Source: Candidatus Nitrospira nitrificans
GTDB taxonomy: Bacteria > Nitrospirota > Nitrospiria > Nitrospirales > Nitrospiraceae
Direction of reading: 5' to 3'
Length of the DNA stretch: 64,000 nt
NCBI RefSeq assembly: GCF_001458775.1
Contig: NZ_CZPZ01000002.1
Location: 62,001 to 126,000 of the forward strand
In this document: positions 47,171 to 56,074 of the stretch, piece after piece
Layout: every line of letters begins with the position of its first letter
Position numbering within the stretch: position 1 is the first letter of the stretch
Made by a program: the position numbers and the translations under genes
Notes under the pieces: model-generated
Told to the model about the DNA's origin: nothing
The model's database searches: none
The model's input: the letters and a program-made list of their open reading frames with translations, nothing else

Positions 47171-47317
47171 TCACCCGAGCTTCGCAAGTCGCATGGCAGC
47201 TTCACGCGAGATCGTGGCTTCCAGCCCCAAACGGACGAGGTGTGTTTCTTCCTGTATCCCCGTGAGCCGGGCCGCGCGCTTCATGAGCTGATCGTCTCTG
47301 TTCAGCGCCGTCCTCAT
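47171..47317 (-). CDS. vapB: VapB-type antitoxin with broken toxin partner
   Basis: A 48-residue protein from the ATG at 47317 (or 47323): MRTALNRDDQLMKRAARLTG, EETHLVRLGLEA and SREAAMRLAKLG. This is the short VapB form with a beta-strand DNA-binding start. It was found by reading the sequence directly because it is very short. The reading frame looks intact even though its VapC is truncated. Confidence 0.72.
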   Translation of the reverse strand: MRTALNRDDQLMKRAARLTGIQEETHLVRLGLEATISREAAMRLAKLG

Positions 47318-47485
47318 GTGCATCAGTATGCGTTAGTGCGTCATCATGGTCAAGGATGAATGGCAGTAGGGGGCGGTGGCTTACGCTTGTGCCGAGGGAG
47401 ACCACGTCCTATTCGGTAAACGATTGCGATGCCATATCACGCCCCTTCCTTGCCACCATCCGGCATGCATCGTATGATTGGCGCG

Positions 47486-48976
47486 ATGGACCTCAAGACA
47501 GTGGATTCCAAACAGACGATGAGGGTTCTGCCTCAGCTGGTTCCGGACTCGGCGTGTTTTCGGTGTGATGTGTGTTGCCGCTTCCCGGAAGTCGATAGTT
47601 TTCTCCGCCCATACTTTACGCGAGAAGAAATCAACGATGCCGTGGCGCACGGAGTGTCCGAGTCGTGTTTCCCCGACCGGTCGGGCTCGCAGGTCGATCT
47701 GGTCAAGAATCCGACGGACGACGGGTATCTCTGTCCCGCGTTTGACTCGCAGTCTGGCCGGTGTGGAATCTACGACGTTCGCCCATTGGACTGTCGGCTG
47801 TACCCGCTGGCGTTGATGTGGGATGCATCGGGCCGGGAAGTCTTGCTGGGGTGGGATTCCAAATGCCCATTCATGCGCGACGCGCCCTCACGCGCCATTC
47901 GAGAGTATGCGGACCGTGTGGCGATGTCCCTGGCGGATGAGACGATCGTCGAGGGGCTCGTGGCTCACCCTCGTCTCATCGGCCGCTTTCAGGACGATGT
48001 GATCGTGCTCCAGGCGCTTCCGCACCTCACGGCGCGCCTTGTTCCGGCTCGAGTCGACGCCCGGCTCCGTCCACTGACGTGGTCGGACGCACCGCGTGTT
48101 GCGAAGGCGCTTGAGCGCGCGCAGGTGACGGGCCGTGAGACGCCGGCCGCGTTTGCATTCTCCTACCATTATATCTGGACCTCGCTGCTGCCCTATTGGT
48201 GGATGGAGCTCGATGACACGCTGTTTCTTTTTGCCCAGTCTCCGGACGGATGGTTCATGCCGCTTCCACCGCTTGGAGCCGGGCCTCTGGATCAGGCCGT
48301 GGAGCAGGCGTTCGCGCTGATGCGGTCGTGGAACGGGCCGTCGCCGGTGAGCCGAATCGACAACGTGATGGAGTCACAGCGGCATCGATTGGCCTGCGAC
48401 GGCATTCAATTCCGCCGGAAAGAGGGAGACTATCTGTATTCCGTCGGGGCTCTGGCGGCCTTGGCCGGAGACCATTACAAATCCCATCGGGCGCTCTGCA
48501 ATCGCGTGGCGCGAGAACAGGTTCTTACGAAAGGATCCTATCGAGCCGAGGACCACGCCGCATGCGCGCGTCTCTATCGGCGATGGGCGGAGCAGAAACG
48601 CCTGGGAACTCTCGATCAAATGGGAAAGCTGCTTTTGGAGGACGCGGAAATGGCTCATCTGCTTGCCTTGCAAGAGTATGAACGGATTGGCTTGTCGGGC
48701 ATGGTCGTGAGAATCAACGATGACATCGCCGCCTATACCTTCGGTTACTGGTTGACCCCTCGAACCTGGTGCATCTTGTTGGAGGTCGCGGACCGTGCCG
48801 TTCCCGGTCTGGCCCAATGGATCTTCCGCGAAACCTGTCGAACCGCCATGGCGCAAGGGGCGGTTTCCGTCAATGCCATGGATGACGCGGGTCTTCCGGG
48901 ACTGCGCGCAACCAAGTTGGCCTACCGTCCGTCCGCGATTCTGAGCACCTGGACGATCACAAGGATGACCACATGA
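47486..48976 (+). CDS. Cys-cluster (YkgJ-like) and GNAT-like fusion protein
   Basis: This is a protein of about 496 residues. The N-terminal part has CFRCDVCCRFP and YLCPAFDSQSGRCGIYDVRP, then DCRLYPL, the pattern of the YkgJ zinc/iron-cluster family. From about residue 200 the sequence resembles DUF2156/GNAT-type acyltransferase domains, with YLYSVGALAALAGDHYKSHR and a late AYTFGYWLTPRT. The start is uncertain: the ATG at 47486 is favoured, while 47429 adds 19 unlikely residues. It overlaps the sensor kinase start by 4 nt, so they probably work together. Confidence 0.65.
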   Translation: MDLKTVDSKQTMRVLPQLVPDSACFRCDVCCRFPEVDSFLRPYFTREEINDAVAHGVSESCFPDRSGSQVDLVKNPTDDGYLCPAFDSQSGRCGIYDVRPLDCRLYPLALMWDASGREVLLGWDSKCPFMRDAPSRAIREYADRVAMSLADETIVEGLVAHPRLIGRFQDDVIVLQALPHLTARLVPARVDARLRPLTWSDAPRVAKALERAQVTGRETPAAFAFSYHYIWTSLLPYWWMELDDTLFLFAQSPDGWFMPLPPLGAGPLDQAVEQAFALMRSWNGPSPVSRIDNVMESQRHRLACDGIQFRRKEGDYLYSVGALAALAGDHYKSHRALCNRVAREQVLTKGSYRAEDHAACARLYRRWAEQKRLGTLDQMGKLLLEDAEMAHLLALQEYERIGLSGMVVRINDDIAAYTFGYWLTPRTWCILLEVADRAVPGLAQWIFRETCRTAMAQGAVSVNAMDDAGLPGLRATKLAYRPSAILSTWTITRMTT

Positions 48977-51285
48977 CCCAATCGGAAGAGCGAACCGCTT
49001 CAACGACGCGCCGGTATGAGTGGCTGACGTTCGTGATGGTGTTGATCACGCTGTTTACCTTGGGCGTGGGAACCTTTCTGCTGGGCCACGTTGAACGCAG
49101 TATCGTGGCGGCGGTCTGGATCCCGCTGTTGGTGGTGTTGTTGTGGTCGACGATTCGCTTACGGGCGGAGTATCGCCAAGCCCAACAAGAAAGCGCCTGG
49201 GCGCGGGCCGCCGAGGCGGCGTTGCTGCAAAGTCAGGAACGCAATCGAGCGATCGTCGATACGGCGCTCGACGGAGTCATCACCATCGATGCAGCCGGAA
49301 TCGTGACCGAATGGAATGCCCAGGCTGCCGCGATTTTCGGATGGACCCGCGAAGAGGCGATGGGGAAGTTGCTTTCAGACACCATCATTCCCGATCGCGA
49401 TCGAGAGGTGCACGCGCAAGGGATTCGAGAGTATCTCAAGACCGGAGTCGGCCCGGTGTTGAATCGTCGCATTGAGATCGCCGCGCGACATAAGGAAGGC
49501 CACGAGTTTCCGGTCGAACTCGCCGTCTCGCCGGCTCGCATCGGTGAAGCGTATATCTTCAGCGCGTTTGTGCGCGACATTACCGATCGCCGTCGGGCCG
49601 AACGACGGCTGGCCTCGCAATATGCGGTGACGCGTGTGCTGTCGGAGGCCGTGCGACTCGAAGAAGCGGTGCCGAAAATCATTCAAGCGGTCGGCGAGAG
49701 TCTCGAATGGGATCTCGGGGTATTCTGGAGACTGGATAAACAATCGGGCACGTTGCGGTGCCTCGATTACTGGCGAGTTGCATCGCGTGTCGCCGATGAG
49801 TTCATCGCGCAGATGCAGATCCAGACATTCAAGCCGGGCGTGGGATTGCCGGGTCGAATTTGGGAAAGCGGGCAACCGGTGTGGATTACAGACGTGACGC
49901 TCGATCCCGCCTTTGTCCGCGCGGAGTTGGCGGCCAAAGCCGGGCTGCATGGCGCGTTCGGGTTTCCGATTCGTGTCGGCGGCGAGGTGGAGGGCGTTGT
50001 TGAATTTTTCAGCCATCAGGCCCATGAGCCGGATAGCGAGCTGCTCAGTATGATCGCCGATGTCGGCCTGAAAATCGGACAATTCGGTGAACGCACGAGT
50101 GCGCAAGAGGCGTTGCGCCTGACGGAAGCGCAACTGCGTCAATCGCAGAAGATGGAGGCTGTGGGGCGGCTGGCCGGCGGCGTCGCCCATGATTTCAACA
50201 ATCTCCTGACGGTGATTCGTGGATACAGTGAGTTGATCCTGAGTCGTTTGGCTCCGGCGGATCCCGCGCGGCGTGAAATGGAAGAAGTCAAAAAGGCCGC
50301 CGATCGCGCCGCCGGCCTGACCGGTCAACTCCTGGCATTCAGCCGCCGGCAATTTGTGGCGACGAAGATCGTGGATTTGAACGCCCTTGTCATGAACATG
50401 GACGGGATGCTGCGGCGGCTGTTGGGCGAGGACATCGTTGAACTGTGCGCGGACCTCGATCCACAACTGGGATCGATCAAGGTTGATCCGGGGCAGATCG
50501 AGCAAGTGATCATGAATTTGGCCGTGAATGCTCGAGATGCCATGCCGATGGGCGGTCAGCTGACCATCCAGACTCGCAATGTCACGATCGGGAAAGGCCC
50601 TCGGCGTGAAACCATGATGCTCGACGAAGGAGCCTACGTGCTCTTGTCGATCAGGGATACCGGCCAGGGAATGAGCGAGGAAACCCAATCGCACTTATTC
50701 GAGCCGTTTTTTACCACCAAGGAAAAAGGAAAGGGCACGGGTCTCGGGTTGTCGACCGTGTACGGTATCGTGAAGCAAAGCGGCGGCACGATCGGGATCG
50801 AGAGCAAGCCGGGACAGGGAACCACATGCAAGATCTTTTTTCCAAAGGTGAAGGAGACCGCACAGGGTGCGCCGATCGTCAGTGAAACGGTCGGCAGAGC
50901 GATCGGGCGAGAAACGATCCTCGTGGTCGAGGACGATCCGTCGGTGCGCGGGCTTGTGCAGGAAGCGCTTCGCCTGAGCGGCTACGAGGTGTTGGTCGCG
51001 CGTCACGGCATCGAAGCGCTCCTGGCCGGCGCGAAACATCCGGGTCCGATCCATTTGTTGCTGACGGACGTCGCCATGCCGCAAATGAGCGGGCCGGAGG
51101 TCGCGGAAAAACTGACGGTGGTGCGACCCGCGATCAAGGTCCTGTACATGTCCGGCTACCCCGATCATCCGGTATTCGAACAGAGTGGGGTCAAACGGGA
51201 CACGGCCTTTCTCCAGAAACCGTTCACCCCTCATGTATTGACCCAAAAAGTTCGTGAAGTGCTTGATGGGAAGAAGGTGGCGTAG
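48973..51285 (+). CDS. PAS-GAF hybrid sensor histidine kinase
   Basis: This 770-residue protein has two membrane helices near residues 15-58, then a PAS domain (about 90-210), a GAF domain (about 225-375), HisKA with the phosphoacceptor in GGVAHDFNNLLTVIRG, HATPase with FEPFFTTKEKGKGTGLGLST, and a C-terminal receiver with VVEDDPSVRG and Asp in LLLTDVAMPQMSG. It senses an unknown signal and phosphorylates its own receiver. No response regulator with DNA-binding output is adjacent. It is translationally coupled to the upstream Cys-cluster protein. Confidence 0.9.
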   Translation: MTQSEERTASTTRRYEWLTFVMVLITLFTLGVGTFLLGHVERSIVAAVWIPLLVVLLWSTIRLRAEYRQAQQESAWARAAEAALLQSQERNRAIVDTALDGVITIDAAGIVTEWNAQAAAIFGWTREEAMGKLLSDTIIPDRDREVHAQGIREYLKTGVGPVLNRRIEIAARHKEGHEFPVELAVSPARIGEAYIFSAFVRDITDRRRAERRLASQYAVTRVLSEAVRLEEAVPKIIQAVGESLEWDLGVFWRLDKQSGTLRCLDYWRVASRVADEFIAQMQIQTFKPGVGLPGRIWESGQPVWITDVTLDPAFVRAELAAKAGLHGAFGFPIRVGGEVEGVVEFFSHQAHEPDSELLSMIADVGLKIGQFGERTSAQEALRLTEAQLRQSQKMEAVGRLAGGVAHDFNNLLTVIRGYSELILSRLAPADPARREMEEVKKAADRAAGLTGQLLAFSRRQFVATKIVDLNALVMNMDGMLRRLLGEDIVELCADLDPQLGSIKVDPGQIEQVIMNLAVNARDAMPMGGQLTIQTRNVTIGKGPRRETMMLDEGAYVLLSIRDTGQGMSEETQSHLFEPFFTTKEKGKGTGLGLSTVYGIVKQSGGTIGIESKPGQGTTCKIFFPKVKETAQGAPIVSETVGRAIGRETILVVEDDPSVRGLVQEALRLSGYEVLVARHGIEALLAGAKHPGPIHLLLTDVAMPQMSGPEVAEKLTVVRPAIKVLYMSGYPDHPVFEQSGVKRDTAFLQKPFTPHVLTQKVREVLDGKKVA

Positions 51286-51408
51286 AGAAGCTGCGCCGGG
51301 ACCCCATTACTTGATCTTCGCCGTTTATTCCGTTTATTGTGGCCTTGCCTTGCGATCGGCTGAAAACGGTCGGATCGATCGTATCTCTCGGGAAGGAACG
51401 ACGTCTTG

Positions 51409-52224
51409 ATGCAGCAGGCGCGCGAAGTCGATATGACACAATATCGAATCCGACAGGAGCCGTTTTACGCGGAGGTCTGTGGGGAGACCGGCCTATTCAC
51501 CATTGCGGCCGAGAAACAATTGCCGGTGATGCTGAAGGGGCCGACCGGCTGCGGGAAAACCCGTTTCGTTCAATACATGGCCTACAAGCTCGGCCGACCG
51601 TTGATCACGGTCGCCTGTCACGAAGATCTCACGGCGTCCGACTTGGTGGGCCGTTACCTCCTGAAGGGACAAGATACCGTATGGATGGATGGGCCCTTGA
51701 CCGTGGGGGTCAAACATGGAGCCATCGTGTATCTCGACGAGGTGGTGGAAGCCCGGAAGGATACCACGGTTATCATCCATCCCCTCAGCGATGACCGGCG
51801 AGTGCTTCCGATCGAGAAGAAAGGCCAGATTCTGGAAGCCGCCGACGAGTTCATGCTGGTGATCTCTTACAACCCTGGCTATCAAAGTGTCCTCAAGGAC
51901 CTCAAACAAAGCACGAAGCAGCGATTCATCGCGATCGAGTTTGATTATCCCGCCCCCGATATCGAGACACTCGTCGTCCAACGCGAGGCGGGGGTCGATT
52001 CAGACATCGCGGGGAAACTCGTCAAGCTCGGCCAAAAAGTCCGCAACCTCAGAAGCCACGGGCTTGAGGAAGGAGTCAGCACCAGGCTCTTGATCTATGC
52101 CGGTACCCTCATAAAGCAAGGTGTGCCATCCGAGCGGGCCTGTGATGTCGCCGTCGCCCGTCCGATCACTGATGATTCGGACATGCAACGTGCCATTCTC
52201 GATTTCGTCAAAGCGATCTTCTGA
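51409..52224 (+). CDS. CbbQ/NirQ/NorQ-type AAA+ ATPase
   Basis: This is a MoxR-branch ATPase of about 271 residues. Walker A is [14 protein letters not shown], Walker B is [14 protein letters not shown], and the sensor and arginine regions include [10 protein letters not shown] and [11 protein letters not shown]. Proteins of this group activate RuBisCO or NO/nitrite reductases together with a VWA partner (CbbO/NorD). No VWA gene lies next to it here. The ATG at 51409 has AAGGAA upstream; 51433 is an alternative. Confidence 0.85.
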   Translation: MQQAREVDMTQYRIRQEPFYAEVCGETGLFTIAAEKQLPVMLKGPTGCGKTRFVQYMAYKLGRPLITVACHEDLTASDLVGRYLLKGQDTVWMDGPLTVGVKHGAIVYLDEVVEARKDTTVIIHPLSDDRRVLPIEKKGQILEAADEFMLVISYNPGYQSVLKDLKQSTKQRFIAIEFDYPAPDIETLVVQREAGVDSDIAGKLVKLGQKVRNLRSHGLEEGVSTRLLIYAGTLIKQGVPSERACDVAVARPITDDSDMQRAILDFVKAIF

Positions 52225-52238
52225 GTTCCTCAATTTCT

Positions 52239-52565
52239 GTGGCCTCTCTTCCTGTCATCGCGCGGGACAATGAGCGCGGGGCGCTCTTGACCGTCCACGT
52301 CCAACCAGGGTCTTCACGTACTGAGTGTGTCGGAATTCATGGCGATGCCATAAAGATCCGTCTGGCGGCGCGTCCGATTGACGGTGCCGCCAACGACGAA
52401 TTGATTCGCTTCATCGCTGAGCGATGTGCTGTTCCACGCGCGGATGTGCAGCTTTGCACCGGAGCGACGGGGCGGCGTAAGCGTCTATTTGTGAAGGGTG
52501 TCACGGCAGAGTCACTGTTGGCCGGACTGATGCGAAAAGAATCGAAAGGAAGAGGGAAGATATGA
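52239..52565 (+). CDS. DUF167 (YggU) family protein
   Basis: This 108-residue protein has the family pattern LTVHVQPGSSRTECVGIHGD, IKIRLAARPIDGAANDELI and CTGATGRRKRLFV. YggU proteins are small and widely conserved, with unknown function. It starts with a GTG. It overlaps the next lipoprotein gene by 4 nt. Length is normal. Confidence 0.86.
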   Translation: MASLPVIARDNERGALLTVHVQPGSSRTECVGIHGDAIKIRLAARPIDGAANDELIRFIAERCAVPRADVQLCTGATGRRKRLFVKGVTAESLLAGLMRKESKGRGKI

Positions 52566-52996
52566 GGAGAACGGCGATAGTCGGTGTCTTCGTGGTGATG
52601 CTGCTGGCGGGCTGTTCCGGCGCCCGCCCGGTGCTTTACCCGAATGCGCATATGCAATCAGTGGGAAAAGAAGTCGCCGAGCAAGACATCGAGGACTGCA
52701 AACAATCGGCGGAAGCCGCCGGGGCGAACGAAAGGAGTGGCAGCGCGGCGGGTCGCGTCGCCACAGGTACCGCCGTTGGCGCCGGGGTCGGTGCCGCGAG
52801 TGGCGCGGTTGGAGGAGCGATTTCGGGGGCGGTGGGTCGCGGATCAATGATCGGTGCGGCGAGCGGAGCCGTCTGGGGCCTTCTGACAGGATTATTTTCT
52901 GCTGCCGTCGGTCCTTCTCAGCCCAACCACGCGTACACCAATTACGTCAATCGATGTTTGCAGGAAAGAGGGTATGAGGTGACAGGGTGGCAGTGA
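52562..52996 (+). CDS. Glycine-zipper lipoprotein, copy 1
   Basis: This 144-residue protein has a lipobox (LLAGCSGARP) and a central glycine-zipper membrane-like region (GTAVGAGVGAASGAVGGAI), followed by a C-terminal YVNRCLQERGYEVTGWQ. The last motif also ends the paralogue at 53370. It is an envelope lipoprotein of unknown function. The ATG overlaps the DUF167 stop by 4 nt. Confidence 0.78.
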   Translation: MRRTAIVGVFVVMLLAGCSGARPVLYPNAHMQSVGKEVAEQDIEDCKQSAEAAGANERSGSAAGRVATGTAVGAGVGAASGAVGGAISGAVGRGSMIGAASGAVWGLLTGLFSAAVGPSQPNHAYTNYVNRCLQERGYEVTGWQ

Positions 52997-53004
52997 GGGG
53001 AGAT

Positions 53005-53122
53005 GGTTGCGTGTGGGAGAGGTTCCTGTGCTCGCGCATCGCGCACACGGGATGCTATTTGAATTGAAACTAGGGGCGGCGCTCGATGCATGCGCGCAGT
53101 GGGAACCCTCCCTCACGCAACC
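53005..53122. repeat. 119-bp family palindromic element, copy B
   Basis: The outer arms 53005-53026 and 53102-53122 pair over about 21 bp with one indel and few mismatches. On the minus strand the inside reads CACTGCGCGCATGCATCGAG, then GCGCGATGCGCGAGCA, close to copy C. It lies 8 nt after the first lipoprotein gene. Its stem has no likeness to copy A's stem although both pair. Confidence 0.68.
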
Positions 53123-53369
53123 TAAAAGCGAAGGATAAAGAATAGATTGATGTGTGGGTGGTGGTCGGTCAATGCGCGCAATAGAAACGACCTCGATGCC
53201 CAATCTGAGTGGCGAGTACATGAAGGGATGTGCTCGGACAGTGCGCGCAATGGAGCGTCCACCCGTCCGGTCTGGGGACAGAGAACTGTGCGCAATTGGA
53301 AAAATCTCGACATTTACTCCAAAGGGTGAGAAGTGAAGAAAAACAAAGAAATCACTTTTGGAGACGTCT
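53123..53369. repeat. Degenerate copies of the palindromic element
   Basis: Between the two lipoprotein genes, minus-strand reading shows TATTGCGCGCATTGACCGAC near 53165-53185, CATTGCGCGCACTGTCCGAG near 53232-53252 and a shorter TTGCGCACAG near 53284-53295. They look like partial or decayed copies. No gene is supported; the GGAG of the next gene is at the end. Confidence 0.5.
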
Positions 53370-53804
53370 GTGGTCCATCGATCATGGCAGCGGCTGGTTG
53401 GAATCATGCTTCTTGTCACTGTCACGGCCTGCGCCGGGCCACAGCCCATCTTACGATCCAATAAACAACTCCACTTGTATGGTAAGCAGATGGCTCAACA
53501 GGAGGTTGAATCCTGTCGAAAGAAAGCCGAGGATGCCGGCCTTCGTCATGGAGCCAACCAAAGCGTGAACGCTGCCACCGGAGCGGCGCTTGGTCTCACA
53601 CTCGGCGGCGCCGTTGGCGCATCAGCCGGAGTGGTCGGAGGACTGCCCGGAATAGCAATCGGGGCTGCTGCAGGCGGTGGACTCGGCTTGGTCGTGGGAT
53701 TACTCGGAGGCACGTTCAAGCCGTTGGAGCCGGAACCACCCTATGCCGATGCCGTCACAAATTGTCTGAAGGAAAAGGGCTATGAAGTCAGAGGGTGGGA
53801 ATAG
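53370..53804 (+). CDS. Glycine-zipper lipoprotein, copy 2
   Basis: This protein of about 144 residues is a paralogue of the one at 52562. Its lipobox is TVTACAGPQP; the Gly-zipper reads GAALGLTLGGAVGASAGVVG and the end is NCLKEKGYEVRGWE. The GTG at 53370 has GGAG 6 nt upstream; an in-frame TTG at 53358 precedes it. The pair arose by tandem duplication, with repeat elements now between them. Function unknown. Confidence 0.75.
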   Translation: MVHRSWQRLVGIMLLVTVTACAGPQPILRSNKQLHLYGKQMAQQEVESCRKKAEDAGLRHGANQSVNAATGAALGLTLGGAVGASAGVVGGLPGIAIGAAAGGGLGLVVGLLGGTFKPLEPEPPYADAVTNCLKEKGYEVRGWE

Positions 53805-53856
53805 GGGGACAGCATGACTCCAATGGATAAAGCGATACCCCATTATTCCGCGCGCG

Positions 53857-55089
53857 ATGAGACACGATATCTATTTCCACAACTGTTGCCATACGGTTGA
53901 CAAAGACGTCTGGACGTCTTATTCTCTGGCGCGTGTACAGCCTACCTTGCAACCGAAACGGCGTCCTGGCGAAGTTCGGGACGCCATTTTTTCGGTTCTC
54001 GCAACCAGACCAGGCGGCGCTTCTCTGCAAGCAATTGAACAGCACGTTGTCGATCTCATCGGTGATGGAGCGCGGTCAAGCGTCCGATCGTATTTAAGAT
54101 TGAACACGCCGTCCCTCTTCGTGCGGACCGCGAGAGGGCAGTATGAATTGAAGACGGCCTCACAACCGCTTCCGGGCAAGACCGCTGAAAGTTGCCTTCA
54201 GTATTATCGAAGGTTTTCCTTCGGAAATGCCGAAGTTTTTGAAGCTGATTGCCTGAACTGGCTACGCCGACAGCAGGTTAATACCATTCACGGCGTGGTG
54301 ACTGATCCGCCATATGGATTGTTCGAATATACTGCGGAACAGCAGAGAAAATTGAGGAATGGCAGGGGCGGTGTCTGGCGTATTCCTCCGTCTTTTGACG
54401 GAGTTCAACGGTCGCCTCTTCCTAGATTCACGGTCTTTTCGCCACAAGACCTACGCGCACTAGAGCTTTTCTTCTTTGAGTGGGCACAGGTCCTCATCCC
54501 GGCTTTGGTTCCAGGCGCTAACGTTGTTGTCGCCACGAATCCCTTGCTCTCATATGTGGTCTCGGGTGCTTTGGCGAAGGCTGGTCTTGAAAGGCGTGGA
54601 GAAATTGTGCGTCTTGTGATGACGATGAGGGGAGGAGATAGACCCAAAGCGGCGCATGAAGAGTTTCCCGATGTCAGCGTCATGCCACGTTCCATGTGGG
54701 AACCATGGCTGATTTTCCGTAAACCACTAGAGGGAAGAGTTCAGGATAATTTGAGAAAGTGGGGGACCGGTGGCTTTCGAAGGCCATCCCCCCATAAGCC
54801 ATTCGGGGATGTTATTGCTTCTTCTCCCACGCACAAAACAGAAAGGCAACTTGCGTCTCACCCAAGCTTGAAACCTCAGCAATTCTTACGGACGCTGGTA
54901 AGGGGCGTTCTTCCTCTTGGGAGCGGAACCGTGCTTGATCCATTCTGCGGAACCGGGTCCACGCTTGCGGCCGCTGAAGCGGTGGGATATTCGAGTATAG
55001 GGATTGAAAAGGACCCCCATTATTTTGAGATTGCGAAAACAGCTCTGCCACGACTGGCTCACTACAAAAATGGCACCTTTATTCAGTGA
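53857..55089 (+). CDS. DNA methyltransferase (beta class, N6-A or N4-C)
   Basis: This 410-residue enzyme has an N-terminal winged-helix-like part (residues about 35-105), then the catalytic motif IV in VVTDPPYGLF near residue 150, and the SAM motif I in LDPFCGTGSTLAAAEAVGYS near residue 361. This order is typical of the beta class. DPPY fits N6-adenine or N4-cytosine methylation. It converges with, and overlaps by 11 bp, a disrupted endonuclease gene. The target sequence cannot be read. Confidence 0.85.
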   Translation: MRHDIYFHNCCHTVDKDVWTSYSLARVQPTLQPKRRPGEVRDAIFSVLATRPGGASLQAIEQHVVDLIGDGARSSVRSYLRLNTPSLFVRTARGQYELKTASQPLPGKTAESCLQYYRRFSFGNAEVFEADCLNWLRRQQVNTIHGVVTDPPYGLFEYTAEQQRKLRNGRGGVWRIPPSFDGVQRSPLPRFTVFSPQDLRALELFFFEWAQVLIPALVPGANVVVATNPLLSYVVSGALAKAGLERRGEIVRLVMTMRGGDRPKAAHEEFPDVSVMPRSMWEPWLIFRKPLEGRVQDNLRKWGTGGFRRPSPHKPFGDVIASSPTHKTERQLASHPSLKPQQFLRTLVRGVLPLGSGTVLDPFCGTGSTLAAAEAVGYSSIGIEKDPHYFEIAKTALPRLAHYKNGTFIQ

Positions 55090-55683
55090 CCATATAGATC
55101 CAATTCTTCCGGAGTTTTTCGATTCCTGACTTGCGAAGTGTCGCAGTACGAGTTCCCAGCTCTCCCCTCGAGTTTTTTCGAAAATCTTCCAGCGTGACCT
55201 TCCCTAGATAGACTTCACGGAAAGTCATTGGGACGCGATTCCTTGCTGGTTCAGTCCGGCAATCCACCTCGTACACAAACACGCACATCCATTGATTGCG
55301 AGCTCCGTGGGTATCCACCGCGCCGCCTGACTTTCTCGTGGTCTTAATTTCTACCCCTTGTTCTCCGGCTTTGACTCGATTGTCCGGATAAACTCCGTTC
55401 ACAATCAAATCCGGATGGCCATTGTGATAAAGGTTGATCGTAAGACTTCTCGAATGTTTCGACAAGCTTGCGGTCAGCATGTCTGAGAGAAGGCCGGACA
55501 TGATTGCGGGACGTAACAGGTCATCCAACCGAAGGAGCCCGCGCCGAATGAGCCCCTTATTGATGTCGTAGAGTCGTAAATATCCTGCATTGCCATCTCA
55601 AAATCTTTCAATCGCAGTGCATATGGCAGGGTTGCTGACGGGTTGAAACAATCTTGTCTGACGGTAATCCGAGTCACTGGCAT
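55079..55683 (-). pseudogene. Frameshifted type II restriction endonuclease
   Basis: Two overlapping minus-strand frames join into one protein. The first begins at an ATG (55683): MPVTRITVRQDCFNP to KDFEMAMQDIYD. The second continues DINKGLIRRGLLRLDDLLRP and runs to the stop at 55079. One lost base near 55571-55575 restores QDIYDFYDINKG. The downstream part carries a PD-ExK site: HPDLIVNGVYPDN followed by GVEIKTTRKSGG. It pairs with the convergent methyltransferase. The nuclease is probably inactive unless the shift is a sequencing error or is bypassed. Confidence 0.68.
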
Positions 55684-56074
55684 GTAAACCCTCGTACGCG
55701 CTTTCTGGACCGGCGAGAGTCTAGATAGTGGCTCGATGCAAGTCAATCGCGTTCATGATGCGTCAGACCTATCAAAGAGTCCCAGAGCCGACTATTCGGC
55801 ACGGTGCCGTTACTTCGCCACTTGACCCTCGCTTTCCCCGGTTCCCCCAAGCCTGGTTCCAACCATGAAACCCTATTAGTTACAGCGCGATGGGAAATCG
55901 AAGTTCAATAATTCCTGCTGGAACGCAAGTTGCCAAGCCTAAGATTCATGATTATGACTTTCAGTCAAGCAAGGGTTTTGACGCGTTTTACAGCGAAGAG
56001 GCCGTGACGCATTATCATCATGCAGAAATAATCAGCGGCTGCTCGACTATTCATCAGAAAGAGGAGGGTTCACC
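55684..56074. other. Intergenic region after the R-M locus
   Basis: About 390 nt, slightly AT-richer than its surroundings. A 77-codon plus frame at 55890 reads into the next gene and has no family likeness. The end has GAGGAGGG, the ribosome binding site of the NmrA-like gene. No terminator is clear. Confidence 0.5.

Noticed and set aside
53005-53369. CRISPR array at the TGCGCGCA repeats
   Set aside because: Repeat units are palindromic, of varied length and unevenly spaced; no cas gene is present.
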